Under the pieces are notes generated by a model. The model did no database searches. It was not told the DNA's origin and saw only the letters and a program-made list of their open reading frames with translations. Made by a program: the position numbers and the translations under genes. This document shows, piece by piece, positions 1-6,996 of a DNA stretch of 11,059 nucleotides. Numbering within the stretch: the stretch's first letter is position 1; every line of letters begins with the position of its first letter. This DNA comes from a bacterium (GTDB lineage: Bacteria > SZUA-182): NCBI GenBank assembly GCA_003230635.1, contig QIFF01000017.1, positions 1 through 11,059 on the forward strand, given 5' to 3'.

Positions 1-1068
1 CCCCTGCGTTTTATAGAGCCCGAAAAGCTGGAAATGCTTGGCCGGGCCACTACTTTCGCCGTGGCCGCGGCCAAAATGGCGGTGGCGGATGCCAAACTAG
101 AGCTGAATGCCGAAGAACGCAGCAGGGTGTGTGTAAGCATTGGCTCCGCCGTGGCCGGCCTGGAATTTGGAGAAGCTCAGGTTTATAACTTCCTCAAGTT
201 CGGGGCTGAAGAAATCAGCCCTCATCTCTCCACCATTGTCTTTGGCGGGGCGGTTTCCAGTGAAACCTCTATTGCCCTAGAGGTGGAGGGACGCAGCACC
301 ACCCTTTCCACCGGCTGCGCCGCGGGGACTGACGCCATTGGCGAGGCCTTTCATCAAATCAGGGAAGGCAAGGCAGACATAGTCCTTAGCGGCGGGGCGG
401 ACGCCCCCATTCGCCAGGTGATTTTTGGCTCTTTTTGCACTATAGAAGCCCTTTCCACTCACTACAACTACTGCCCCGAACAGGCCAGCCGCCCCTTTGA
501 CCGCACCCGCGACGGCTTTGTGATTGCCGAGGGGGCGGGAATGCTGGTGTTGGAAGAACTCCAGCACGCCTTGTGCCGGGGCGCCTATATCTACGGCGAG
601 GTGCTGGGTTTTGGGGCCAGCAATGACGCCTACCATATGAGTCAGCCGACCCCCAGCGGCAAACCAGCGGCTGAGGCCATGCGCATGGCCCTAAGGGATG
701 CCCGCCTGGAAGCCCGGCAGATTGAATACATCAACGCCCACGGCAGCTCCACCTCGCTCAATGACTCAACCGAAACCCAAGTAATTAAAGAGGTCTTTGG
801 CAAACATGCCTATAAACTGGCGGTCAGTTCCACTAAGTCCATGCTGGGACACTCCATCGGGGGCGCCGGAGCCCTTGAGTTAATTACTTGTTTGCTGGGG
901 ATGGAGAGCAATTTTATCCCCCCCACCATTAATTATGAATTTCCGGACCCGGCCTGTGACCTGGACTATGTCCCCAACCAGGCGCGGCACTGCCGACTTA
1001 ACATCATCTTTTCCAATTCCCTTGGCTTTGGGGGCAAAAATGCCTGCATTATAGTTGGTCGCTATTAA
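1..1068 (+). CDS. beta-ketoacyl-ACP synthase, FabF/KAS II-like (5' end missing)
   Basis: This is a condensing enzyme that joins malonyl-ACP to an acyl chain in fatty acid or polyketide-type synthesis in the cytoplasm. The frame is open to base 1, so the ATG at 34 is probably internal: the 11 codons before it fit the family, and about 60 N-terminal residues of a roughly 410-residue protein are outside the window. Counting from base 1, the nucleophile is Cys106 in STGCAAGTDA. The two histidines are His247 (NAHGSST) and His284 (STKSMLGHSIGGAGA, which also holds the conserved Lys). The C-terminal glycine-rich NSLGFGGKNA completes the fold. Because the active Cys is present it is a true ketosynthase and not a chain-length factor. 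Whether it is the housekeeping FabF or a paralogue from a secondary lipid or polyene cluster cannot be decided without the upstream genes. Confidence 0.93.
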   Translation, partial: PLRFIEPEKLEMLGRATTFAVAAAKMAVADAKLELNAEERSRVCVSIGSAVAGLEFGEAQVYNFLKFGAEEISPHLSTIVFGGAVSSETSIALEVEGRSTTLSTGCAAGTDAIGEAFHQIREGKADIVLSGGADAPIRQVIFGSFCTIEALSTHYNYCPEQASRPFDRTRDGFVIAEGAGMLVLEELQHALCRGAYIYGEVLGFGASNDAYHMSQPTPSGKPAAEAMRMALRDARLEARQIEYINAHGSSTSLNDSTETQVIKEVFGKHAYKLAVSSTKSMLGHSIGGAGALELITCLLGMESNFIPPTINYEFPDPACDLDYVPNQARHCRLNIIFSNSLGFGGKNACIIVGRY

Positions 1069-1076
1069 GTAAACCT

Positions 1077-1097
1077 CCTCTCCCCCAGGGGGAGAGG
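1077..1097. repeat. GC-rich hairpin after the ketosynthase gene
   Basis: CCTCTCCCCC (1077-1086) pairs perfectly with GGGGGAGAGG (1088-1097), effectively a 9-bp stem with a 3-base turn. It starts 8 bases after the ketosynthase stop codon. No T-run follows on the plus strand, so it is not a classical intrinsic terminator. It looks like an interspersed palindromic repeat that could protect or end the upstream mRNA. Confidence 0.6.
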
Positions 1098-1126
1098 GAA
1101 GGACAATTAAGGGGGGGCTTAGGGCC

Positions 1127-3091
1127 TTGTTTTTCCTGCACCTGCTGCGTCTGAATGTAATTGTTCCCTTTCTGGGAGCCCTGATTAATTTCGTGCTGGG
1201 CCTCTTTGTCCTCAGCCGCGACAGCCAGAATGAGGTAAATAGGTCCTTTTGTTTCTTGTTTCTGGCAATAGCCATCTGGAATTTCAAGGCCCTGCTGCTG
1301 CAGTTTGCCCCTTCGGTTGAGGTAGCCACTTTCTGGATGAAGGTTTTTCATGGTGGGGCTGCCTTTACCTTCGCTGCCTTTTTCCATTTCGCCCTGGCCC
1401 TTACTCAGGACCAGTCTAAAATCAACCGCAAACTATTAATTGCGGCCTACAGTCTGAGCCTGATTTTAACTGCCCTGATCTGGGTAGAAGTCCCCTTTCG
1501 TGTGCTTAAAGGGCTTAAAGAAGTGTATGGGGGTTATTTCCCCATAGTGGGAAAAACCTACAATTTTGTCTTTCTGGCTAATTTCCTTTTTTTCTTTAGT
1601 TACGGGCTTTATCTACTTATCAAAAAATACCTTCACCCCCTGGATACCCTGGAAAAAAACCGCATTGGTCTGGTTTTCATTGGAACCTTTATGGCTTTCG
1701 TCACGGCGCTTCCCAATTTCTTTCTGGCCGGACAAATAGCTCGGGTTTATCCCACCGGTTATACCGGCAGTATTATTTCCGCCCTGCTCTTTACCTATGC
1801 CATTATCAAATATCAACTGATGGATGTGGAAATTACCCTGCGCCGGGGCACGGTTTATACCCTGGCCAGCGCACTCCTGACCGGCAGCTTTTTAAGCGGT
1901 TTACTCACCTTTCAATTGTTTTTTGAAAAGGTTACCGGCTCTCCCTCCAAATTCCCCACTATAGCCGCCATCTGGCTGGTGGCCCTTCTTTTCCAACCGG
2001 TCCGTGTATGGGCAGAACGCCTGATTGATAAAACCTTTTTTCGGCAGCGTATTAATTTCCAGCAGGTGATTAGTGAATTCAGCGAGATAATTGTGACTAT
2101 TATGGATCGGGAGCAGTTGGCCAATGCCGCGGTGGAGCTTCTGGAGCGTACTTTTCGCGCTAAGTCTGTTTCCATTATGCTCCTGCACCAGGGCGGGGAT
2201 AAAAACTTGTATTCCGTGGAAGCTGTTGCCGGTTTGCAGCAGGAGACCCTGGAAAAGGTGGTCTTTGCTGAGGATAATGTCCTTGTTGACTATCTCAAGG
2301 ATAAGAAGGGCTGGGTTTTGAGAGAGGCTCTCCTGCCACAATTTTACCCCGCCGCCGGCCCGGCTGAGGCAGCGGTAGTTCAGGCAATGGAAGGAATTAA
2401 AGCGGCTATTTCTTTCCCCCTGCTGTGGGGAGAGGAAAAAATGGTCGGGATTCTGAATTTGGGCGACAAGCGCGCCTGCAATATCTATAATGGGGAAGAA
2501 ATCAACCTGCTGACCATTCTCTCTCACGAGGCAGCGGTGGCCTTTGAAAACGCCAACCTTTACGACGAGGCCAAGCGCCACTTGGCCAGCGCAGTGGAGT
2601 CCCTGGCTACGGTGGTTGAAGTCAAAGATGCCTACACTTTCGGTCACTGCCACCGGGTAGTCAACCATGCCGTAGCCATTGGCCGCAAGCTTAATCTTCC
2701 TGTTGAGCAAATTGAAGCCCTGCGCCTCGGCTCCTCTTTGCATGACGTTGGTAAAATCGGAATTAACAAGGCCATCCTCAACAAACCGGGCAAATTAACC
2801 GAAAGGGAATTTGCGGTTATTCGTACCCATGTTGAAATTGGGGTTGGGATTCTACGCCCGCTCAATCTCCCCCAGGACGTGATCGATGCGGTGAAATATC
2901 ACCACGAGCGGTTTGACGGCAAGGGCTATCCTTACGGGTTAAAAGGCGAGCAAATCCCCTTAATTGCACGCATTGTCAGTGTAGCCGACGTCTTTGAAGC
3001 CCTTACTTCGGACCGTGTTTATCGATCGGAACGCCTTAAGCAAGGATGTCTCCTTGCGTATCTTACAAGAGGAAAGGGGACGCCAGTTTGA
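1127..3091 (+). CDS. membrane GAF/HD-GYP c-di-GMP phosphodiesterase, frameshifted at the C-terminus
   Basis: The product is predicted to hydrolyse cyclic di-GMP at the inner membrane. Residues 1-235 form about seven hydrophobic helices of the histidine-kinase N-terminal 7TM type, and another hydrophobic stretch lies at about 245-295. A GAF-like sensor domain covers about 326-478. The HD-GYP domain starts near 488, with His539-Asp540 in LHDVGKIGI, HHERFDGKGYP at 592-602, and ADVFEALTSDRVYR at 620-633. After YR the frame is wrong: it reads 21 unrelated residues to a TGA. The +3 frame continues the family ending (see 3030-3131). The restored protein would be 666 residues. The start is a TTG about 9 bases after a G-run and is uncertain, since the frame stays open upstream. 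Catalytic metal-binding motifs precede the lesion, so partial activity is possible. Confidence 0.88.
   Translation: MFFLHLLRLNVIVPFLGALINFVLGLFVLSRDSQNEVNRSFCFLFLAIAIWNFKALLLQFAPSVEVATFWMKVFHGGAAFTFAAFFHFALALTQDQSKINRKLLIAAYSLSLILTALIWVEVPFRVLKGLKEVYGGYFPIVGKTYNFVFLANFLFFFSYGLYLLIKKYLHPLDTLEKNRIGLVFIGTFMAFVTALPNFFLAGQIARVYPTGYTGSIISALLFTYAIIKYQLMDVEITLRRGTVYTLASALLTGSFLSGLLTFQLFFEKVTGSPSKFPTIAAIWLVALLFQPVRVWAERLIDKTFFRQRINFQQVISEFSEIIVTIMDREQLANAAVELLERTFRAKSVSIMLLHQGGDKNLYSVEAVAGLQQETLEKVVFAEDNVLVDYLKDKKGWVLREALLPQFYPAAGPAEAAVVQAMEGIKAAISFPLLWGEEKMVGILNLGDKRACNIYNGEEINLLTILSHEAAVAFENANLYDEAKRHLASAVESLATVVEVKDAYTFGHCHRVVNHAVAIGRKLNLPVEQIEALRLGSSLHDVGKIGINKAILNKPGKLTEREFAVIRTHVEIGVGILRPLNLPQDVIDAVKYHHERFDGKGYPYGLKGEQIPLIARIVSVADVFEALTSDRVYRSERLKQGCLLAYLTRGKGTPV
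3021..3028 (+). repeat. tandem ATCG duplication causing the HD-GYP frameshift
   Basis: The bases read ATCGATCG. Removing one ATCG gives TTT ATC GGA ACG in the base order and the codons GTT TAT CGG AAC GCC TTA AGC, i.e. VYRNALS, which matches the usual VYRKALS of HD-GYP domains. The frame then runs on to a family-like C-terminus. A 4-bp slippage duplication explains the lesion exactly; a sequencing or assembly error cannot be excluded. Confidence 0.75.
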
Positions 3092-3131
3092 CCACAAGGT
3101 AGTGGATGTTTTCCTTTCCATTGTGGCTTAA
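3030..3131 (+). pseudogene. displaced C-terminal end of the HD-GYP gene
   Basis: In the third forward frame this stretch encodes NALSKDVSLRILQEERG followed by RQFDHKVVDVFLSIVA and a TAA at 3129-3131. This is the normal end of an HD-GYP domain, with the RxFD-type element and the final helix. It is out of frame with the upstream coding region because of the ATCG duplication, so it is not translated unless frameshifting or reversion occurs. Confidence 0.8.
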
Positions 3132-3164
3132 CTCCTGATGTCAATGTTATCCCCTCAAAAAATA

Positions 3165-3193
3165 TTGCGCATTATAGAGAATTGTATTACACT
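3165..3193 (+). promoter_or_regulatory. possible sigma-70 promoter for the HicB-like gene
   Basis: TTGCGC (3165-3170) and TACACT (3188-3193) are separated by exactly 17 bases in an AT-rich gap. The match to consensus is moderate. It lies 53 bases before the start codon at 3247, downstream of the broken HD-GYP gene, so the AT-rich patch may be transcribed independently. Confidence 0.35.
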
Positions 3194-3246
3194 ATTGTGG
3201 GTGAGATAATCAAGAAGGAGTATATTCAGAGAGGGGGCTGCTGTTC

Positions 3247-3417
3247 ATGAAACAGTACAAGGTTGTTGTAGAAAAGCACCCTGATGGATACGTAGCCTAT
3301 CCATTAGGAATTAAAGGTATTGTGGTCGGGCAAGGGGATACTTATGAGGAAGCCCTTGCAGATGTAAAATCCGCCATCCGCTTTCATATTAAGTCCTTTG
3401 GACTTGTAGTTGCCTGA
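3247..3417 (+). CDS. small HicB-family (UPF0150-like) protein, orphan
   Basis: This 56-residue protein begins MKQYKVVVEKHPDGYVAYP and continues through GQGDTYEEALADVKSAI to a short helix ending in FGLVVA. The order of a two-strand start, DGYVAY, a GDTYEEAL turn and an AIRFHI helix is the partial RNase-H-like fold of HicB antitoxins. It is shorter than HicB proteins that carry a C-terminal DNA-binding domain. A GAGGGGG Shine-Dalgarno at 3231-3237 lies 9 bases before the ATG. In type II toxin-antitoxin pairs HicB neutralises the mRNA-cleaving HicA, but no HicA-like frame exists on either side. It may be a stand-alone regulator or the relic of a lost pair. Family assignment is fairly sure; function is not. 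Confidence 0.8.
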   Translation: MKQYKVVVEKHPDGYVAYPLGIKGIVVGQGDTYEEALADVKSAIRFHIKSFGLVVA

Positions 3418-3443
3418 TTTATCAGGCTGAAACATTGATACTC

Positions 3444-3528
3444 TGTCATTGCGAGCGAAGCGAAGCAATCTATTATTTAAAAGCAAAAACATAGATTGCT
3501 TCGTCGGCTATGCCTCCTCGCAATGACA
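3444..3528. repeat. 85-bp interspersed palindromic repeat
   Basis: The left arm (3444-3471) starts TGTCATTGCGAG and ends AAGCAATCT. The right arm (3493-3528) starts AGATTGCTTCG and ends CTCGCAATGACA. The outer 12 and inner 11 bases pair perfectly; an 8-base bulge in the right arm and a 21-base AT-rich loop make up the rest. This arrangement is a widespread bacterial intergenic repeat that I recognise. It lies 26 bases after the HicB-like stop and 26 bases before the Abi-alpha gene, and could act as an mRNA stem between them. Confidence 0.85.
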
Positions 3529-3554
3529 TCTTATTACAAGAAGGCTGATATTAT

Positions 3555-4349
3555 ATGGACGTTGGTACAGGGGTAGCAGTAGTCGGACTAAGTTATGAGC
3601 TTATTAAAAGAGTGCTCGGGCCAACTGCTGACTACCTGGGATCTGAGCTTCAAACCCTGGTAGAAAAGAAACTAAATAATCTAAGCAGGATTTTCTCTAG
3701 TGCAGAAAGAAAACTCGGAGACAAAATAGAAACCGAAGGCGCTGTACCACCAAGAGTACTTAAAGGTATCTTGGATGAAGGCTCATTTTGTGATGACGCC
3801 TTAATGGCAGAGTATTTTGGCGGGGTTCTGGCTTCTTCCAGGAGTGGAACCTCCAGGGATGATAGAGGAGCCTCTTTTATCGCCTTGATAAGCAGATTAT
3901 CAACCTATCAAATAAGAACTCATTATATTTTCTACCATATGGTAAAGGATTTATTTAACGGTACGAGTCTTAATTCTGGGATAAGTGATAATAGGAGGAA
4001 GATGGAAACTTACCTCCCATTTGAGATATATCTTACTGCCATGGAATTTGATAGGTTAGAATTAAAAAAATCTCAGGCGCTTTTTGACCACACAATGTAT
4101 GGTTTAAACAAAGAGAGTCTTATTGAAGATGGGTTTAAATATGGGTCTAAAGAACACGTAGCAAAATTTTTTAAAAATGCTACAAAACCGGGTGTTATCT
4201 TTCAACCATCAATCCTAGGGATAGAGTTGTTCCTTTGGGCATATGGTAAATCTGACTTAACAGGCAACGATTTTTTTAAGACAGCTAATCAATTTGAAAT
4301 TGATAGCAGCATAAATATTGCACCAGGATATATGAAAACAAAGGAATAG
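3555..4349 (+). CDS. Abi-alpha (DUF4393-like) protein
   Basis: This 264-residue soluble protein resembles the Abi-alpha family, whose name comes from abortive phage infection; its biochemical activity is unknown. The N-terminal 60 residues include a short hydrophobic start (VAVVGLSYELIKRVLGP) and a charged helix with LVEKKLNNLSRIFSSAERKL. The most family-like part is residues 64-125: VPPRVLKGILDEGSFCDD, then MAEYFGGVLASSRSG, then DDRGASFIALISRLSTYQIRTHY. The C-terminal half is less distinctive and ends in a hydrophobic IFQPSILGIELFLWAYG segment. An AAGAAGG ribosome site (3538-3544) sits 10 bases before the ATG. Codon use is clearly more AT-rich than in the neighbours, which suggests transfer. 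Its last codons contain the ribosome site of the next gene. Family call is moderately sure; a defence role is inference. Confidence 0.72.
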   Translation: MDVGTGVAVVGLSYELIKRVLGPTADYLGSELQTLVEKKLNNLSRIFSSAERKLGDKIETEGAVPPRVLKGILDEGSFCDDALMAEYFGGVLASSRSGTSRDDRGASFIALISRLSTYQIRTHYIFYHMVKDLFNGTSLNSGISDNRRKMETYLPFEIYLTAMEFDRLELKKSQALFDHTMYGLNKESLIEDGFKYGSKEHVAKFFKNATKPGVIFQPSILGIELFLWAYGKSDLTGNDFFKTANQFEIDSSINIAPGYMKTKE

Positions 4350-4355
4350 ACAGCC

Positions 4356-5534
4356 ATGAAACACAAGTCAATTTTAAAAAGCTTATCTTTACTCCTAATC
4401 CTAACCTTGCTCTCCCCCCTAAACCTCTGGGCGCAGAAGCTGGAGCTTATTTCGGCGGAGGGGGTGGCGGCGGTTTTGAGTGGGGATAAGGCGCTGGCGC
4501 GCGACCGGGCGATTGAGGATGCCCTGCGCAAGGCGGTTGAGCAGGCGGTGGGGACAATGATTGAGGCGGAAACCCTGGTCAGTAATTTCCAGGTTCTAAA
4601 TGACAGTATCTACTCCAAAAGCCAGGGGTATATCCAGTCCTATGCGGTGGTGAAGGAGCAGGTGGGGGAGGATGTCTATCGGGTAACCGTGGAGGCAATC
4701 GTTTCCATGGATTACCTGGAGGAGGATTTCCAGGCAATGGCCAGCTTGCTGCGCCGGGTGCATAAGCCGCGACTGCTGGTAAAAATCGAGCTGGAGGCCC
4801 CGGGCTGGGATAAAACCTCAAACCAGCTTAATCCGGCGGAAAGCGCAATTATTGATAATTTTGACCAGAAGGGGTTTGACCTGGTGGGCAAAAATGCAAT
4901 CGGTTCTGCTCTTGGGCAGGTAGATTCCCCTATATTCGGCAATGACAAGGCGGCGGCGACCTGGGGTCTGCAGCAGGGGGCCGAGATTATCATCATCGGA
5001 CGGGCCAGGGTCAAGAAAAAACACCTGCCCATCCTGGGAACAATGAACTCTTATCAGGCCAACATCAGCCTTTCGGCAATCAAGACAGATACCGCCGAAA
5101 TCATGGCCAGCGGTTCGGAGCAGGCTGCGGCAGTGCATATTGATGACGCCAGCGGCAGCCAGCAAGCGGTGGAAAAGGCGGCCAGGAAGTTGGGGCAGCA
5201 GTTGGCCATCCGCCTGAAGAATAAGTTCAGCCAGGAAATCAGCGAGGGCACTACGGTGCAGTTGGTAATCAGGGGGGTAAATGACCATCAACTGGTGGAT
5301 TTTAAAAACGCCCTGGGGCAACAGGTGAGGGGAATTCAACCGGGGGGGATTCACCAGCGCTTTTTTGCCAACGGAGTGGCCAAGCTGGATGTGCAGGTCA
5401 AGGGTAACGCCCAGTTTCTGGCGGACGAAATCACCCGCAAGAATTTTCCCAACTTCAAGATTTCCCTGGAAGGCTTTTCTGCAAACAAGTTAGAACTGCG
5501 CTTTATCCCCAAAGGTTCCCTGCCAGAGCGGTAG
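4356..5534 (+). CDS. secreted FlgT-like protein (flagellar assembly protein T, N-terminal domain)
   Basis: This 392-residue protein has a Sec signal peptide: charged MKHK, a leucine-rich core (about 8-22) and likely cleavage after LWA at residue 26. Residues about 33-120 match the FlgT N-terminal domain: EGVAAV, then ALARDRAIEDALRKAVEQAVG, and DVYRVTVEAIVS. In Vibrio, FlgT forms the H ring at the base of the flagellum; relatives in other bacteria are periplasmic or outer-membrane proteins with no proven flagellar role. A middle domain (about 138-300) resembles LPP20/CsgG-like periplasmic folds only loosely. There are no lipobox or further membrane segments. The AAGGA ribosome site lies inside the end of the preceding gene. 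No flagellar genes are nearby, so a flagellar role is not supported by context. Confidence 0.78.
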   Translation: MKHKSILKSLSLLLILTLLSPLNLWAQKLELISAEGVAAVLSGDKALARDRAIEDALRKAVEQAVGTMIEAETLVSNFQVLNDSIYSKSQGYIQSYAVVKEQVGEDVYRVTVEAIVSMDYLEEDFQAMASLLRRVHKPRLLVKIELEAPGWDKTSNQLNPAESAIIDNFDQKGFDLVGKNAIGSALGQVDSPIFGNDKAAATWGLQQGAEIIIIGRARVKKKHLPILGTMNSYQANISLSAIKTDTAEIMASGSEQAAAVHIDDASGSQQAVEKAARKLGQQLAIRLKNKFSQEISEGTTVQLVIRGVNDHQLVDFKNALGQQVRGIQPGGIHQRFFANGVAKLDVQVKGNAQFLADEITRKNFPNFKISLEGFSANKLELRFIPKGSLPER

Positions 5535-5535
5535 A

Positions 5536-6378
5536 ATGGAAATCATCCAAAATCCCCGAATCATGCAGCACCAAAGTCAGGAATTGCAGCGTGCAGGCCA
5601 GACCATCGGCCTGGTTCCCACCATGGGGGCGCTGCACGAGGGGCACTTGAGCCTGATTCGCCGGGCGCGCAAGGACTGCCCGCTGGTGGTGGTCAGCATC
5701 TTCATCAATCCCACCCAGTTCGGCCCCAGCGAAGACTATCTCACCTATCCACGAGACATTGAGCGGGACACAGAACTGGCCGAGCAGGCCGGAGCGGGTA
5801 TAATTTTTGCCCCTTCACCCGCCGAAATGTATCCTGATGGCTATCAGACCTTTGTTGAGGTGGGCAAGCTGAGTCAGGGTTTATGCGGAGCCTCGCGGCC
5901 GGGACATTTTAGGGGGGTTGCTACCGTTGTTTGCAAGCTGCTCAATATCATAAAGCCCGACGGCGCTTACTTCGGGCAAAAGGATTATCAGCAGAGCCTG
6001 GTAATCAAAAGGATGGCGGCGGATTTAAATATAGACAGCCGGATTATTATCCTGCCCACTGTGCGGGAAAAAGACGGCCTGGCAATCAGCTCGCGCAACA
6101 CCTATCTCAATCCCCAAGAGCGGCAGGCGGCCACGGTCTTGCACCGCGCCCTGCAACTGGGACAAAAGCTGATCGCCGGCGGGGAGCGGGATGCGGGTAA
6201 GCTTAAAGCTTGCTTGCATCAGTTGATCGGGCAGGAAGAAACAGCCAGGATTGACTATATAGCGGTTTGCCACCCGGAAACTTTAGAACCCCTGGAGCAA
6301 GTCACCCCGGGAGAGGTTCTGATTGCCCTGGCGGTCAAGATCGGCCAGACCCGCCTGATTGATAATTGCTTGTGTTAG
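5536..6378 (+). CDS. panC: pantothenate synthetase (pantoate--beta-alanine ligase)
   Basis: The enzyme condenses pantoate and beta-alanine with ATP, through a pantoyl-adenylate, to give pantothenate for coenzyme A. At 280 residues it has the usual length. VPTMGALHEGHLSLI (27-41) carries the HIGH-type ATP site (His34-His37). FINPTQFGPSEDYLTYPRD (56-74), GHFRGVATVV (123-132), FGQKDYQQ (146-153) and ISSRN (184-188, the KMSKS-like loop) are all present. The ATG is a single base after the stop of the FlgT-like gene, so the two are almost certainly co-transcribed and translationally coupled. panB and panD are not in the window. The TAG stop touches the GTAGGAGCG repeat. Confidence 0.97.
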   Translation: MEIIQNPRIMQHQSQELQRAGQTIGLVPTMGALHEGHLSLIRRARKDCPLVVVSIFINPTQFGPSEDYLTYPRDIERDTELAEQAGAGIIFAPSPAEMYPDGYQTFVEVGKLSQGLCGASRPGHFRGVATVVCKLLNIIKPDGAYFGQKDYQQSLVIKRMAADLNIDSRIIILPTVREKDGLAISSRNTYLNPQERQAATVLHRALQLGQKLIAGGERDAGKLKACLHQLIGQEETARIDYIAVCHPETLEPLEQVTPGEVLIALAVKIGQTRLIDNCLC

Positions 6379-6427
6379 TAGGAGCGCCTTCCAGGCGCGA
6401 TTATTCGCGGCAAGATGCCGCTCCTAC
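6378..6427. repeat. GTAGG-type two-hairpin repeat after panC
   Basis: Outer arms GTAGGAGCG (6378-6386) and CGCTCCTAC (6419-6427) pair perfectly. Inside are two further hairpins: GCGCCT/AGGCGC (6384-6389 with 6393-6398) and GCGGCA/TGCCGC (6407-6412 with 6416-6421). The first base is the last base of the panC stop codon. Same architecture as the element at 9047-9104. Confidence 0.75.
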
Positions 6428-6429
6428 CC

Positions 6430-6454
6430 GGACAGGTACAAACCCTGTCCCTAC
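6430..6454. repeat. hairpin between convergent panC and cyclophilin genes
   Basis: GGACAGG (6430-6436) pairs with CCTGTCC (6444-6450) around a 7-base loop. Read on the minus strand the element begins GTAGGGACAGG, and that GTAGGG provides the TAG stop (6451-6453) of the cyclophilin gene. It could serve as a two-way transcript end for the convergent genes, but no clear T-run is present. Confidence 0.55.
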
Positions 6455-6957
6455 TCGCTGATGGTGACCTTCTTCATCTTATCCTGACCGCGCAACTGCA
6501 TTACCACATCCATACCCTCAACTACCTGGCCGAAGACGGTGTAGTTATTATCCAGGAAATGGACATCTTTTAAGCAAATATAAAACTGGCTGCCGGCGCT
6601 GTTGGGCATGTTGGTCTTAGCCATGGCTACCGCTCCCTTGACATGGGTCAAGCCGTTGCGGTGCTCATCTTTGATGGTGTAACCCGGCCCGCCCCCTCCA
6701 GTTCCGTCAGGATCGCCACCTTGAATTACAAAATCTTGGACGTAGCGGTGGAATATCACGCCGTCGTAAAACTTCTTTTTGCTCAGCTTGATAAAATTTT
6801 CTACCGTAATGGGGGCATTCTTGGGGTAAAGCTCAATCACAATCGTGCCCTTGTTGGTAACAACGGTAGCCTTCGGGTTGCCTTTTGCCTCGGCGTTGGC
6901 AGTGCGCCCTATCACCAAACCAGCTACCAGTGCCACCAGAAAAATTCCTTTTCCCAT
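6451..6957 (-). CDS. secreted cyclophilin-type peptidyl-prolyl cis-trans isomerase
   Basis: The enzyme isomerises Xaa-Pro peptide bonds, here probably in the periplasm. I place the start at the ATG at 6957 (168 residues) because a strong GGAGGA site lies 7 bases upstream; the longer frame to 7011 runs into a palindromic repeat. A signal peptide (MGKGIFLVALVAGLVIG, cleavage after ANA at 22) precedes a compact bacterial cyclophilin. Key parts are ENFIKLSKKKFYDGVIFHRYV with the catalytic FHR, QGGDPDGTGGGGPGY, AMAKTNMPNSAGSQFYI and FGQVVEGMDVV. It is on the minus strand, convergent with panC, and follows the small Cys-rich genes across a large palindrome. Confidence 0.94.
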   Translation of the reverse strand: MGKGIFLVALVAGLVIGRTANAEAKGNPKATVVTNKGTIVIELYPKNAPITVENFIKLSKKKFYDGVIFHRYVQDFVIQGGDPDGTGGGGPGYTIKDEHRNGLTHVKGAVAMAKTNMPNSAGSQFYICLKDVHFLDNNYTVFGQVVEGMDVVMQLRGQDKMKKVTISE

Positions 6958-6964
6958 ACTTTCA

Positions 6965-6972
6965 TCCTCCTT
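6965..6972 (-). promoter_or_regulatory. strong Shine-Dalgarno fixing the cyclophilin start
   Basis: On the minus strand the bases read AAGGAGGA, 7 bases before the ATG at 6957. This is a near-perfect anti-16S match and argues for the short form of the protein, which starts directly with a signal peptide. Confidence 0.85.
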
Positions 6973-6996
6973 TTTTTGCTGGGTATTGTAAAACCT

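Noticed and set aside
277..636. Minus-strand open frame within the ketosynthase gene
   Set aside because: It is antisense to a strongly conserved coding region, has no family-like motif and follows the high-GC codon bias of the real gene.
880..1387. Two overlapping minus-strand frames spanning the ketosynthase end and HD-GYP start
   Set aside because: They cross the GC-rich hairpin and the coding ends of two real genes and contain low-complexity, motif-free sequence.
1901..2743. 280-codon minus-strand frame inside the HD-GYP gene
   Set aside because: It is long but lies opposite the GAF and HD-GYP domains, whose motifs are unmistakable; no recognisable fold in the antisense product.
3132..3246. 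A hidden hicA toxin gene before the HicB-like gene
   Set aside because: The 115-base gap has stops in all frames read and no GWxxxRxxGSH-type motif.
3304..3492. Minus-strand frame encoding a peptide with LLRFARNDR
   Set aside because: This is the familiar artefact of translating the palindromic repeat at 3444-3528 and it also runs antisense to the HicB-like gene.
4818..5354. 178-codon minus-strand frame within the FlgT-like gene
   Set aside because: The plus-strand product has a signal peptide and a matching family domain; the antisense one shows nothing.
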